DNA from: Lactobacillus sp. HBUAS51381
GTDB lineage: Bacteria > Bacillota > Bacilli > Lactobacillales > Lactobacillaceae
DNA length: 64,000 bases
Assembly (NCBI RefSeq): GCF_012641095.1
Contig: NZ_JAAVSC010000001.1
Coordinates: forward strand, 1-64,000
Direction of reading: 5' to 3'
Shown: positions 1-7,523 of the stretch, one piece after another
How positions within the stretch are numbered: position 1 is the stretch's first letter
Layout of the letters: every line of letters begins with the position of its first letter
Notes under the pieces: generated by a model
The model's input: only the letters and a program-made list of their open reading frames with translations
Told to the model about the DNA's origin: nothing
The model's database searches: none
Position numbers and translations under genes: made by a program

Positions 1-95
1 AAAATGCTTAAGTTACTGAACCGCCGTATACGGAACCGTACGTACGGTGGTGTGAGAGGTCGGTAGCCGAACTAATCGGCTACCTCCTACTCGAT
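1..95 (+). mobile_element. 3' end of a group II intron (domains V and VI), truncated by the window edge
   Basis: A domain V-like hairpin is visible. A lower stem pairs 20-28 (ACCGCCGTA) with 43-51 (TACGGTGGT). A 2-nt CG bulge lies at 41-42, and an upper stem pairs 29-32 with 37-40 around a GAAC loop. A CGC at 22-24 sits where the catalytic triad is expected. It is followed by a domain VI-like hairpin, 62-70 with 76-84 (GGTAGCCGA / TCGGCTACC), with unpaired adenosines in ACTAA. The CTACTCGAT ending near 95 resembles known bacterial intron 3' ends. The reverse transcriptase and the 5' part would lie left of the window. The exact 3' splice site is not certain. Confidence 0.72.
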
Positions 96-160
96 TATGA
101 ATGTAGTATCATAAGGGTATTGCAGGAACTGCATAACTAGGGTAAGGCAGAGGTGTAAGG

Positions 161-1222
161 ATGCTAGGATTTAAGCGAGTTCGGTTATTTTTGCTAATGT
201 TTGTTGGACTTATTTGCGGAGGACTATTGACTTCAGGCGGTAGTATTAAGGCTGCGTCAAATAATGTTGGCTACAATGTTTCCGCTAAGATTCCAAGTAA
301 TCAAATTGACAAGCAGAATTCGTTTTTTGACTTGAAAATGAATTCTGGTAAGACCCAGACGCTACAAGTGAAAGTTTTTAATGCAACAAATGAGGAAATT
401 AAGGTTAAAACGGCAATCCATACGGCTTGGACGAACTCGGCAGGGGCAATTGAGTATGTTAACCCAGCTAAGTCCTATGATCCATCGTTGCGCTACAAAA
501 TGAGTGACATCACCAAGATTCAAGGAAACAAGACGCTGACAATTCCTGCCAAGGGGACTAAGGTTGTTAGTGCAACGGTTAAGATTCCCAAGACTGATTT
601 TACGGGCGTTATTTTGGGTAGCTGGTATTTCGAGCGTGTTGACAGTAAAGTTACGGGGACCGTTAAGGGTGCCGGTAACTTGCAGAGTCGTTACTCATAC
701 GTTATCGGAATGAAGTACACGATGAAGCAAGCAGCAAATCCATCTATGAGCTTAGGCAAAGTAGGTGCTGGTCTGAGTAACTACCATCGGGGAATTATTG
801 CTGATATTCGGAACACGAGTGCGGTCATCATTCCCAACTTGAAGACCACCACGAAGATTACCAATCGGGATGGCGGTAAGGTTGTGCAGAACGCTAAACA
901 AGAGAACGTTCAGATGGCACCAAACACAACGTATAGTTATCCCATGTTGTCTGGTAAGACACCATTAGCGGCGGGCCACTATCACTTACACATGGTTGTT
1001 AAGAATACTGATCATGAGTGGGTGTTCGACCGTAACTTCACGATTACTAAGGCTCAGGCTAACAAGTATAATAATAACTCCGCGGATAATAGTGGCGTTA
1101 ATATTTGGCTACTAATTGCTTTGGGTGCCTTGGGTATGTTAATCTTAATTCTTCTTATCTTACTGATTATCTACCTCATTCGGCGTAAGCGGCGCAAGAA
1201 TGATGAAGAGGAAGAGAAGTAA
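161..1222 (+). CDS. WxL-interacting cell-surface protein (DUF916/DUF3324), CscA-like
   Basis: A 353-residue secreted membrane-anchored protein. There is a signal peptide at about residues 1-31 (cleavage near IKAAS). A DUF916-type beta domain covers about 36-160 and a DUF3324-type domain about 165-290. One C-terminal membrane helix lies at about 315-342, followed by a basic stop-transfer tail (RRKRRK) and an acidic end. In lactobacilli this family is encoded in csc clusters and is thought to bind both WxL proteins and peptidoglycan, assembling surface complexes. An LPxTG protein follows 27 bp downstream, as in csc operons. No WxL protein is in view; it may lie to the left, where a group II intron has inserted. 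A GAGGTG ribosome binding site precedes the ATG. The family is confident; the ligand is unknown. Confidence 0.88.
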   Translation: MLGFKRVRLFLLMFVGLICGGLLTSGGSIKAASNNVGYNVSAKIPSNQIDKQNSFFDLKMNSGKTQTLQVKVFNATNEEIKVKTAIHTAWTNSAGAIEYVNPAKSYDPSLRYKMSDITKIQGNKTLTIPAKGTKVVSATVKIPKTDFTGVILGSWYFERVDSKVTGTVKGAGNLQSRYSYVIGMKYTMKQAANPSMSLGKVGAGLSNYHRGIIADIRNTSAVIIPNLKTTTKITNRDGGKVVQNAKQENVQMAPNTTYSYPMLSGKTPLAAGHYHLHMVVKNTDHEWVFDRNFTITKAQANKYNNNSADNSGVNIWLLIALGALGMLILILLILLIIYLIRRKRRKNDEEEEK

Positions 1223-1249
1223 AGGCAGTCTCGGAAGGAGGCGGCGGTC

Positions 1250-1756
1250 ATGAAAAAGATCATTAGGCAATTTGTGGCAGTGATTGCGGTGGCTCTGGGC
1301 TTAGGATTCGGAACCACGGCCTTCGCTGAGTCTACTGATAGCGGGGATACCGCCAGTACGCGAATCGGTATTACGATTGTGAATAACAATCCATCCGGTG
1401 GCGGTGGCACACCAGCAACCGATGAGACCGGTGGCGATGGTGATGGTATTGATCCTAGCACCACCGGTGGAACGGTCGTAACTGGTGGCGATGGCGATGC
1501 GATTAACACCGACATCCCCAACGGCCACAATCCGACCACTAGCGTTACCAGCAGCAACAGCCACACTAAGAAGCCAGTGGGTGCGGTAGCCAGTGTGGTT
1601 CATTCTGGCACGGCGGATCTCGTTGCTGGGCGATTGCCACAAACGGGTGAATCACAGGTATTCTTAGCCAGCGTCTTTGGGGTATTCTTGTTGATTGCCG
1701 TTGTGTTATTGGCCGTTGTTCGGCGACAAGCACGGTTACTCCGTGAAGAAAAATAA
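1250..1756 (+). CDS. Small LPxTG-anchored surface protein, CscD-like
   Basis: A 168-residue protein with a signal peptide (about residues 1-27, ending TAFAES). A low-complexity Gly/Asp/Thr-rich middle contains GGDGDG motifs. The C-terminal sortase signal is LPQTG (129-133), followed by a hydrophobic helix (about 137-158) and a basic tail (RRQAR). Sortase A would link it covalently to peptidoglycan. It sits directly downstream of the DUF916 gene with a strong GGAAGGAGG ribosome binding site, and both end at the terminator at 1775. This matches the short LPxTG member of csc clusters. The repetitive middle looks like a wall-spanning spacer rather than a folded domain. Confidence 0.88.
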   Translation: MKKIIRQFVAVIAVALGLGFGTTAFAESTDSGDTASTRIGITIVNNNPSGGGGTPATDETGGDGDGIDPSTTGGTVVTGGDGDAINTDIPNGHNPTTSVTSSNSHTKKPVGAVASVVHSGTADLVAGRLPQTGESQVFLASVFGVFLLIAVVLLAVVRRQARLLREEK

Positions 1757-1774
1757 AATTGAATTGACAGGTGA

Positions 1775-1809
1775 AACGGTGTCGTCCAATGGATGATGCC
1801 GTTTTTTTT
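1775..1809 (+). terminator. Rho-independent terminator after the surface-protein pair
   Basis: An imperfect stem AACGGTGTCGTCC with GGATGATGCCGTT (AAT loop) is followed by a run of eight or nine T. Confidence 0.85.
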
Positions 1810-1912
1810 AGGTTTGGTTTGGACATGCCGATACTGAATATCGCCAAATAGCAAGGGGTCAAACGCGAGATCAGCGAACGCCGATTTGCCAAGTCCATCT
1901 GGCTACAGAGGT

Positions 1913-1949
1913 CAAAAAAAACGGAACGCTCAGTCTCGGGCAGTTCCGT
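1913..1949 (-). terminator. Rho-independent terminator of the EF-hand/small-membrane gene pair
   Basis: Read on the minus strand, CGGAAC pairs with GTTCCG across an inner imperfect stem and is followed by eight T. It lies 38 bp beyond the stop of the 49-residue gene. Confidence 0.85.
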
Positions 1950-1986
1950 TGTCGCAAGGTTTATTTAACTAAACTTCCCCAATTCG

Positions 1987-2136
1987 CTACTCTTTAGCTG
2001 TTAGCGCAATGACCGCTTCAACCAGCATGCCCACTGCCATGCCGTACATGGCCAGCATGTCCTGATGGAAGATCACCAGTAACAGGACCACTAGATAGAA
2101 GAGCAACGCGATGAGACGGCCGATTCTGTGCCGCAC
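1987..2136 (-). CDS. 49-residue single-span membrane protein, GTG start
   Basis: A short gene whose GTG start overlaps the stop of the preceding gene by one base (TAGTG), so it is probably translated by coupling. The product begins MRHRIGRLIALLFYL and has a strongly hydrophobic N-terminal half (about residues 9-23). A methionine-rich stretch (QDMLAMYGMAVGML) follows, and it ends ALTAKE. A good terminator lies just beyond, so both genes seem to share a transcript. I recognise no family. The open frame, coupling and terminator support a real gene, but there is no homology evidence. Confidence 0.5.
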   Translation of the reverse strand: MRHRIGRLIALLFYLVVLLLVIFHQDMLAMYGMAVGMLVEAVIALTAKE

Positions 2137-2696
2137 TATAGCGCCACAATCTTTCCGACGGCGATAGGCAACGTCACATGGGTGGAGTAATGCCCAACGG
2201 CACCAGCGACCGTATCCGGCAGGTCAACATCATCGGTAACCCCGTGGATGTAAATGACCCGCTTGTCCAATTCCAATTCGCTATCGTTGAAGGTTTCCTT
2301 GAACTTCGCATCGAGGGCGGCCAATGGCACGACCTTCGTGTAGGCAAAGTAGCCATTGGCGTCGGCAACGGGGTAATTGTCGTTGGGGACGTTCATCTCG
2401 TGAGGAGCGGCGTCAAAGGGGACCATGGTGGTTCCGGAAACGGCACCAGTTTCGGGTAAATCAACGAAGCCGTCGTGGTTCACGTCCTGAGCCGCGGTGG
2501 CAATCTCGGCTGGCTGGCCATCCGGGAACCCATGGAAATGTTCCCAGTGTTGTAAGTTAGCCGGGGTGTCGAACATTTCGATGTTAATGGTCAGCTGATC
2601 ACCGTTGATGGTGAACAGGGCCGTGCCATGGGCGGCGGTCCCGATGGTGTCTGCGTTCAGGGGCACGATGTTTGCTTGATAGATTTTCATAGTCAA
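2136..2696 (-). CDS. Unknown protein with one EF-hand-type calcium loop (CHRD-like features)
   Basis: A 186-residue protein with no signal peptide. Residues 71-82 form a near-ideal EF-hand or dockerin-type loop: D71, N73, D75, F77, D79 and E82 occupy the ligand positions. A preceding HWEHFHGFPDG stretch and a later YIHGV motif recall histidine motifs of CHRD (SOD-like) domains, but I am not certain of that family. The gene is divergent from an FLP/Fnr-type regulator, with a TTGAT-N4-ATCAA box between them. A redox or oxygen link is therefore plausible but inferred. It is translationally coupled to a 49-residue membrane protein. Confidence 0.72.
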   Translation of the reverse strand: MTMKIYQANIVPLNADTIGTAAHGTALFTINGDQLTINIEMFDTPANLQHWEHFHGFPDGQPAEIATAAQDVNHDGFVDLPETGAVSGTTMVPFDAAPHEMNVPNDNYPVADANGYFAYTKVVPLAALDAKFKETFNDSELELDKRVIYIHGVTDDVDLPDTVAGAVGHYSTHVTLPIAVGKIVAL

Positions 2697-2748
2697 ATGA
2701 CCTCCTCGAATTGATGAGTCTAGTGTATAATAAAAGGCAAAATAAAAA

Positions 2749-2764
2749 CTTGATAATTATCAAG
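2749..2764. promoter_or_regulatory. FNR/FLP-type operator (TTGAT-N4-ATCAA)
   Basis: The perfect palindrome CTTGATAATTATCAAG contains the textbook Crp/Fnr half-sites. It lies just upstream of the ribosome binding site of the regulator gene and downstream of a TATAAT at 2726-2731, so autorepression is likely. It could also control the divergent gene at 2696. Confidence 0.7.
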
Positions 2765-2778
2765 AAAAGGAGAAAAAG

Positions 2779-3423
2779 ATGATTCACGATCCCTTTAAAT
2801 GTGTCAAAGATGCGCCAATCTTTAAAGGGTTGGCCGATGCCGATATTGCCGAATTAACCAAGATTTCCGTTCACCAGCAGGAATTCAAACGGGGCACCGT
2901 TCTCTACGATCCGACCCAGCCACTCGAACGCATGCTGATTATTGACGAGGGGCGCGTCAAGGTTTACCAACTCAACGAGAACGGCAAAGAAAAGGTCCTC
3001 TACATGTTGCGAAGTGGGGCGATTGACAGTGAAGCGGCCCTCTTTAGCCAGCGGCCGCACTTCAACTATGCCGAAGCGGTGGAAGACACCAAAATCTGTT
3101 CGATTGGGCGAGAAGACTTTCAAGCCTTACTCCATCGGGTACCGACCGTGGCGTTTAACCTGCTCAACATCTTGGGAGATCGGCTAACGGCGCTGGAGTC
3201 CGTGAGTGCACTCACCGGGAATCTCAAATCGAAGAACCGCGTGTTGACCTACCTCCAACAGATCGGGCAGGCCCAACAGGCCACGCAGTTCATGTTACCG
3301 GAAAAGAAGAAGGAACTGGCCAGCTTTCTGGGGATCACACCGGAAACGCTGAGCCGTCAGCTGAAGCAATTGGCGGCCGAGGGACTGCTGGAAATCGATG
3401 GTCGGCAGATTACGTTACATTAG
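2779..3423 (+). CDS. flp: Crp/Fnr-family transcriptional regulator (FLP-like)
   Basis: A 214-residue protein. The N-terminal cyclic-nucleotide-binding-like beta barrel spans about residues 15-125. A dimerisation helix follows, then a C-terminal winged helix-turn-helix (about 170-212) with the recognition segment TPETLSRQLKQLAAEGLL. Length and arrangement match the FLP regulators of lactobacilli, which sense redox state through cysteines. Cysteines here are C8 and the one in KICSIG; there is no FNR-type four-cysteine cluster. It is preceded by AAAGGAGAAAAAG and by its own probable TTGAT-N4-ATCAA operator. The family is certain; the signal is not. Confidence 0.88.
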   Translation: MIHDPFKCVKDAPIFKGLADADIAELTKISVHQQEFKRGTVLYDPTQPLERMLIIDEGRVKVYQLNENGKEKVLYMLRSGAIDSEAALFSQRPHFNYAEAVEDTKICSIGREDFQALLHRVPTVAFNLLNILGDRLTALESVSALTGNLKSKNRVLTYLQQIGQAQQATQFMLPEKKKELASFLGITPETLSRQLKQLAAEGLLEIDGRQITLH

Positions 3424-3431
3424 AACGAGAG

Positions 3432-3467
3432 AATCGCTGAAATTGGTAATAATTTCGGCGATTTTTT
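3432..3467 (+). terminator. Rho-independent terminator of the Crp/Fnr gene
   Basis: AATCGCTGAAATT pairs with AATTTCGGCGATT and is followed by TTTTTT. Confidence 0.85.
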
Positions 3468-3507
3468 AGTCGCTGCACAGGAAGAGACCGAATTATTCAC
3501 CAACGGT

Positions 3508-3554
3508 TGCGAAAATTCCAGTCTGATGTTATAGTGTACTAGTAAAATATAACA
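3508..3554 (+). promoter_or_regulatory. Promoter with GntR/YtrA-type operator upstream of the ABC exporter
   Basis: A -35 TTGCGA (3508-3513), a 16-bp spacer and a -10 TATAGT (3530-3535). Overlapping the -10 are an inverted repeat TGTTATA (3527-3533) / TATAACA (3548-3554) and the core GTGTACTAGTA (3534-3544), which resembles YtrA-type GntR operators. Confidence 0.6.
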
Positions 3555-3573
3555 CTAGGAGAGACGCTTAACC

Positions 3574-3811
3574 GTGAAATTTGATAATAAGGTCCCGATT
3601 TATTAAGCAATTGGCTCCTAGTGTAAAAATTCTGGTCGTCCGGCAACTTCGTGACCACGGAGACGGACGATTCACGCAGTTAGAGGCGCAACTCATCATG
3701 ACACAATTAGAACGAGCATACGCGCAGCTGCAGGCGTTGCATTTAACGGATGATGAAATCATCGCCAGCTTGAAACAAGTTATCGCGCAAAGGAGACAGC
3801 AGAATGACTAA
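3574..3811 (+). pseudogene. Decayed GntR-family (YtrA-type) regulator
   Basis: The GTG at 3574 opens a typical YtrA-type N-terminus (KFDNKVPIY) that hits a TAA stop at 3604. The +1-shifted frame then reads LAPSVKILVVRQL, resembling the family LxPGDKLxSVRQLA segment. It jumps to a GDGRFT remnant of the wing and a helical C-terminus containing LTDDEIIASLKQV, typical of these regulators. Most of the helix-turn-helix is missing. I read this as one frameshift or premature stop plus two internal deletions. The shifted frame (3581-3811) overlaps the start of the ABC ATPase, so the remnant may still serve translational coupling. Its operator-like promoter is intact. Confidence 0.7.
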
Positions 3812-4514
3812 CGTCCTAGCAATTCAAAACGTTGGGTACAAACATAATTTTAAGACAATTTTACACGATGTCGATCTGACCCTCGCGACCGGTAAAATCG
3901 TGGGCATCTTAGGCGAAAACGGTGCCGGAAAGACCACCTTAATGCGACTGATCACCGGTAGTGCCAAGGGAACGGGCACCATCGCTGTGTGTGGGGACAC
4001 GCAACCGGCCCATCATCGCAGTCACGTGAGCTTTACCGAGCAATTGCGTGGCTTTAGTGCCAACACGCGAGTCGAACAGGTAGCGAGCTTCTATCGGACG
4101 GTGTATCCCGACTTTGACGGTATGCGTTTCGAAGAATTGGTTACATTTCTACAGATCGACACGAGCCTGAAGCTGGCCGCCCTGTCGAAGGGGATGAAGG
4201 AAAAAGTCATCATCGCCCTGACGTTGGCGCGACAGGTCAACTTGTATCTGTTAGACGAACCCTTCAGTGGGATTGACAGCATGAGTCGCAAGCGCATTAT
4301 CAGCAGTATCATCAAATGGAAACCAGACGACGCAACCATGGTCATCAGTGATCATTACGTTTCCGAGATCGCCCCCATTCTGGATGAGATTGTGGTGGTT
4401 AAGGATCAAACGGTGGCCGTCCATCAAGCAAGTGACGCCGTGCGCGAGGAATTTGGCCTGGGTATCGAGGCCTACTACGAGAGCCTGTACGAGGAGGGTG
4501 TCCAGCATGACTAG
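3804..4514 (+). CDS. ABC transporter ATP-binding protein (YtrB-like)
   Basis: A 236-residue cytoplasmic ATPase. The Walker A motif GENGAGKT is at about 37-44, a degenerate signature LSKGMKEK at about 133-140, and Walker B NLYLLDEP at about 151-158 followed by the switch region ISDHY. LSKGMKEK is typical of the exporter-type CcmA/YtrB subfamily. It overlaps the regulator remnant by 8 bp at its start and the permease by 8 bp at its end, so the three form one unit. The transported substrate is unknown; relatives export lipids, peptides or antibiotics and respond to envelope stress. Confidence 0.9.
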   Translation: MTNVLAIQNVGYKHNFKTILHDVDLTLATGKIVGILGENGAGKTTLMRLITGSAKGTGTIAVCGDTQPAHHRSHVSFTEQLRGFSANTRVEQVASFYRTVYPDFDGMRFEELVTFLQIDTSLKLAALSKGMKEKVIIALTLARQVNLYLLDEPFSGIDSMSRKRIISSIIKWKPDDATMVISDHYVSEIAPILDEIVVVKDQTVAVHQASDAVREEFGLGIEAYYESLYEEGVQHD

Positions 4515-5271
4515 TTTCGGTGCATTATTTAAAGTGATGGGACGCCAACGCTTCCGTCTAATGAACTGGACAATCTTAGGAGAGTTGGCCGTGATTACCG
4601 GCACGCTGTTGTGGCGGTTTGCCGCCACGGGCATCCAGGGCGGTGACACCTTCTGGACGGTACTGGCTTGGTCGGTTCTGGCCTTTACCGTCGCCTTTAT
4701 TCTCTTAGCGGTCCAAACGGAACGGGTCTACACGCGCGATACTTACCGGCTCTTGCCGCTGGGCGAAACGAAACTCTACTTAACGGACCTGTTGGCCTCA
4801 TTCGTCATGTTTATCTACTTTGGCGTGATTCAGGTTGTCTTCTACCTAGTGGCCGAAATGCTCGACCATCACTACCTGGCGACGTGGTTGCGGAATATCA
4901 GCGGACCAGCCTATACGACTCAGCAGGCGCTTAAGGTGTTGATAGGCCTGACCGTCATGGGAATCGTTCTGGTTATCCTGGGCTGGACCACGGTGTCATT
5001 CGTCCATCTGGTCGTCAGTAGCACCAACAATTTTCTACCCGCGACGCGACGGCGATTGGTGAACGTGGTGCTCTACATCGTAATGATCTGCTTAGTCGTC
5101 TGGATCACCGGGTATCTGCTCGACGGCGTCAACCACGTGGGGCAACTGCTTGCGGGGCATGAGGGAGCCGATTTTTTGGTGAATGTCGTTGGTTTCTTAG
5201 TCGTGGCGGCGATTGAGGCCGGGCTAAACATTGTGTTGCTCAAGAAATGGGTCGAAACAATCGCCAATTAA
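4507..5271 (+). CDS. ABC transporter permease
   Basis: The start is ATG 4507, inside the last codons of the ATPase (ATGACTAG), giving 254 residues. A longer in-frame opening from 4348 would lie entirely over the ATPase and is not credible. There are about six hydrophobic helices, the first near residues 25-40 and the last near 228-245. It is the membrane half of the YtrB-like exporter. The overlap implies coupled translation in fixed ratio with the ATPase. Substrate unknown. Confidence 0.85.
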   Translation: MTSFGALFKVMGRQRFRLMNWTILGELAVITGTLLWRFAATGIQGGDTFWTVLAWSVLAFTVAFILLAVQTERVYTRDTYRLLPLGETKLYLTDLLASFVMFIYFGVIQVVFYLVAEMLDHHYLATWLRNISGPAYTTQQALKVLIGLTVMGIVLVILGWTTVSFVHLVVSSTNNFLPATRRRLVNVVLYIVMICLVVWITGYLLDGVNHVGQLLAGHEGADFLVNVVGFLVVAAIEAGLNIVLLKKWVETIAN

Positions 5272-5292
5272 ACTGTTCAAAGGAATAAATAC

Positions 5293-5333
5293 CAGGTGGT
5301 CTACCGTAATTGTCGGGTAGGCCGCCTGTTTTT
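5293..5333 (+). terminator. Rho-independent terminator of the ABC exporter operon
   Basis: CAGGTGGTCTACC pairs with GGTAGGCCGCCTG, followed by TTTTT. Confidence 0.85.
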
Positions 5334-5558
5334 GCGATTGGGGGCGGGTACAGTCTGGGTAGGAAGGCCCATGACCGCCCAAAAGAAGAGGCTACCCAGT
5401 AAGAATTGGCCGGAAGTTCCGAGCCAGCCCGCCATATTCAGGTCAAACATGGCCAATAACCAACCAGCAAATTTAAAGCAGAGAAATAAGCCTAACCAGT
5501 GGTAAATGAGGGGCAGACGGTGAATCTCAGCGGCGATGACGTGAACTTTTGCTTTCAT
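5301..5558 (-). CDS. Small membrane protein, 85 residues
   Basis: Begins MKAKVHVIAAEIHR and carries two hydrophobic stretches (about residues 18-36 and 44-64), ending in a basic tail encoded across the converging terminator. A GGAGG lies about 12 nt before the ATG, slightly far. It is convergent with the ABC exporter. No family is recognised. The basic tail overlapping the terminator stem makes it less certain than its neighbours. Confidence 0.45.
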   Translation of the reverse strand: MKAKVHVIAAEIHRLPLIYHWLGLFLCFKFAGWLLAMFDLNMAGWLGTSGQFLLGSLFFWAVMGLPTQTVPAPNRKNRRPTRQLR

Positions 5559-5657
5559 GGGGTGAGACGTCCTCCAAGTTTAAGGTTGTTAGCCAACGAT
5601 ACCAAAGCAGGCCATAGAAGTAAATTAAGTCGCACTATAAATTAATTTATATCCGAA

Positions 5658-5692
5658 CTAAAAAAGCCAGTCGCGTTAGACTGGCTTTTTTG
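5658..5692. terminator. Bidirectional terminator
   Basis: AAAAAAGCCAGTC / GACTGGCTTTTTT around a 6-nt loop. The stop codon of the membrane protein at 5676 sits in the loop, so the 5' stem arm is coding. Confidence 0.85.
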
Positions 5693-7010
5693 CTACTTTA
5701 GACTGTGATGAGCGGATATTGCCAACGGAGAGAAACAACGAAATCAGAACGAGTGGCCAGCTTAACCCATAGAAGTACAGGTTGAAATCGCCCATATCAC
5801 TGGGTTTAAAGAAATTGAGGATGGAGAGCTTAGTCACAGCACTAAGGGTAACGAGCAAGCCAAACATAAGCAGTTGACAGAGCAGACCCCCGTACGTTGA
5901 GAACCGGTATTTGTGGATAATGGCACTATCACTGTCAATGCTATCCAGCGTGTAGAGGGTCTCGTTAATCGTGGGATTATCGTACCCTACATACAGGGTT
6001 ATCAGTAGTAGTCCCAGCAGGTAGCTCCCGACCCAGGGGACCAGTAGCAGAACCTGGCCGACCATCAGGCTGATCAGGCTAGCCTTACGCGCGCGTTTTC
6101 CCAGGCGACTGAAGACCGGGTGCCCCGTTTCGAACCCTAGTAGGTAGACGGCAAAGACGGCGTACATGCCCGTCGCGCCTAAATAAAAGTAGGCGAAAAA
6201 ACTGTTGAAGAGCAGCACGAGACTGACCAGAAAGCCCCGATTCAGGAGGCGCATCTTGTAGTTGGGGAGGACGTGCCAGTCCGCCACCAATTCAACGATG
6301 AGAATGATGAGAGCAACCCCAATGATACTCAGGATAAGCCAACTGGGGATGTTGACGCTGGCCTTACGCAGGGTGGTGAGTACCGCGATAACGGCGAAGA
6401 AGATGAGCGATAACCCCCAGCGCCAGGTCTGCGAGAGACCGTGAATCTGGCGCGGTGTTTCTCGGTAAAAGTCACTGGTAAAGTTGTTGAGGAGTAGCCC
6501 GCCAGGAAGGGCCACAAGATAGAGCAGGCCCAGCAGCGTGAAGGTTAAGGTGTAGTTGAACTTGGCCAGAACGTCTGCGCCGACAATTAAGCCTAGACCG
6601 GCAAAGATCAACCAGTAGATCCGTTTCATTTTAAAAGTCGCCATGTGGGTCAAGTGGAGCTTGACCGTCAGGAAGTACGGCCAAATGGTGGCCGCGCTAT
6701 AGCCCCACAACAGACTGCCAATGATGAGCCAACCTAAATTGGCGGTTACCGCAAAGAGCAGGCTCCCAACCGCCCCCAGCGTCAGGCTGAGAATGAGGTA
6801 GGTGCTGGACTTGAGGTTCAGCCGCTTGGTGTAGAAGATGCTGGCGGCCCGTGAGATGTAGAAGGCCACTAGCGCCAGCAGGTACGTCTCACTTTGGGTC
6901 TGCTGCCACTTGGCCAGAATCAACACGTAGGGCAGGATGATTCCAATATTTGCAAGAAAGTTAAGCGTTCCGACGGAGAAGTCGATGGCGCCTTGATGAA
7001 GTTGTTTCAC
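5676..7010 (-). CDS. MFS-like polytopic membrane protein (12 helices)
   Basis: A 444-residue integral membrane protein with about 12 predicted helices in two halves, separated by a loop near residues 180-200 (TSDFYRETPRQIHG). The organisation suggests a major facilitator-type transporter, but I see no clear motif A, so the family call is tentative. A start in a good context (AAAGGGAGCTCTCTTCGTG then ATG) fixes the N-terminus. It lies 33 bp after the 159-residue unknown gene on the same strand, so the two may be co-transcribed. Substrate unknown. Confidence 0.7.
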   Translation of the reverse strand: MKQLHQGAIDFSVGTLNFLANIGIILPYVLILAKWQQTQSETYLLALVAFYISRAASIFYTKRLNLKSSTYLILSLTLGAVGSLLFAVTANLGWLIIGSLLWGYSAATIWPYFLTVKLHLTHMATFKMKRIYWLIFAGLGLIVGADVLAKFNYTLTFTLLGLLYLVALPGGLLLNNFTSDFYRETPRQIHGLSQTWRWGLSLIFFAVIAVLTTLRKASVNIPSWLILSIIGVALIILIVELVADWHVLPNYKMRLLNRGFLVSLVLLFNSFFAYFYLGATGMYAVFAVYLLGFETGHPVFSRLGKRARKASLISLMVGQVLLLVPWVGSYLLGLLLITLYVGYDNPTINETLYTLDSIDSDSAIIHKYRFSTYGGLLCQLLMFGLLVTLSAVTKLSILNFFKPSDMGDFNLYFYGLSWPLVLISLFLSVGNIRSSQSKVAKKPV

Positions 7011-7043
7011 GAAGAGAGCTCCCTTTTAGTTAGAGTTGTGGAG

Positions 7044-7523
7044 TTAAAGGTCTTTAAACCCGTTGCCGCACATGTTACCCCACCACAAGCCAGTAGCCAT
7101 GGCGGCATAGTCGCTGCCGCCACCACCGCCAGTACCGAAGAAGCGATGGCGTGGCTTACGCATTGGGCCATATCCCGGCACACAGGCGGCCGCAATAATG
7201 GCCCGGGTCCACCGGATATCTTCAGCGATGGACTTGCCAAATTTATCTTGGTCGCGATACATCGCCTTTAGAATATCGTCGTAGGTGTACATGGGACTGT
7301 CCCGAAAGTAAAATGGCTTAAAATGGTCGCGATCGGCGGGCTTGAGTTGCCACGTCGCGCCCATCTCCCCAATGAGGAGCAACCGATCATAATCAATCGT
7401 CAGCTTATCACGTGTATCCTGACTATGATATATCGTCGACAAGCCAGCGTAATCATAGGGGTTAACATAGGTTACACCGTATTGTTCAATGTAGAGTGGA
7501 TTTAACAACGCTTCCTGTGCCAT
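7044..7523 (-). CDS. Unknown 159-residue protein with Gly-rich tail
   Basis: A cytoplasmic protein with no signal peptide, rich in Tyr and Asp in the N-terminal half (NPLYIEQYGVTYVNPYDYAG). A charged, probably helical middle follows, and then a Gly-rich C-terminal stretch (GTGGGGGSDYAA). Cysteines occur near the C-terminus (AACVPG, NMCGNG). The pattern Gly-rich plus GLWWGNMCG recalls small conserved lactobacillus proteins, but I cannot name the family. It precedes the MFS-like gene on the same strand. Confidence 0.65.
   Translation of the reverse strand: MAQEALLNPLYIEQYGVTYVNPYDYAGLSTIYHSQDTRDKLTIDYDRLLLIGEMGATWQLKPADRDHFKPFYFRDSPMYTYDDILKAMYRDQDKFGKSIAEDIRWTRAIIAAACVPGYGPMRKPRHRFFGTGGGGGSDYAAMATGLWWGNMCGNGFKDL

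Noticed and set aside
4348-4506. N-terminal extension of the ABC permease
   Set aside because: It lies fully over the ATPase gene in another frame; ATG 4507 overlapping the ATPase stop gives a normal permease.
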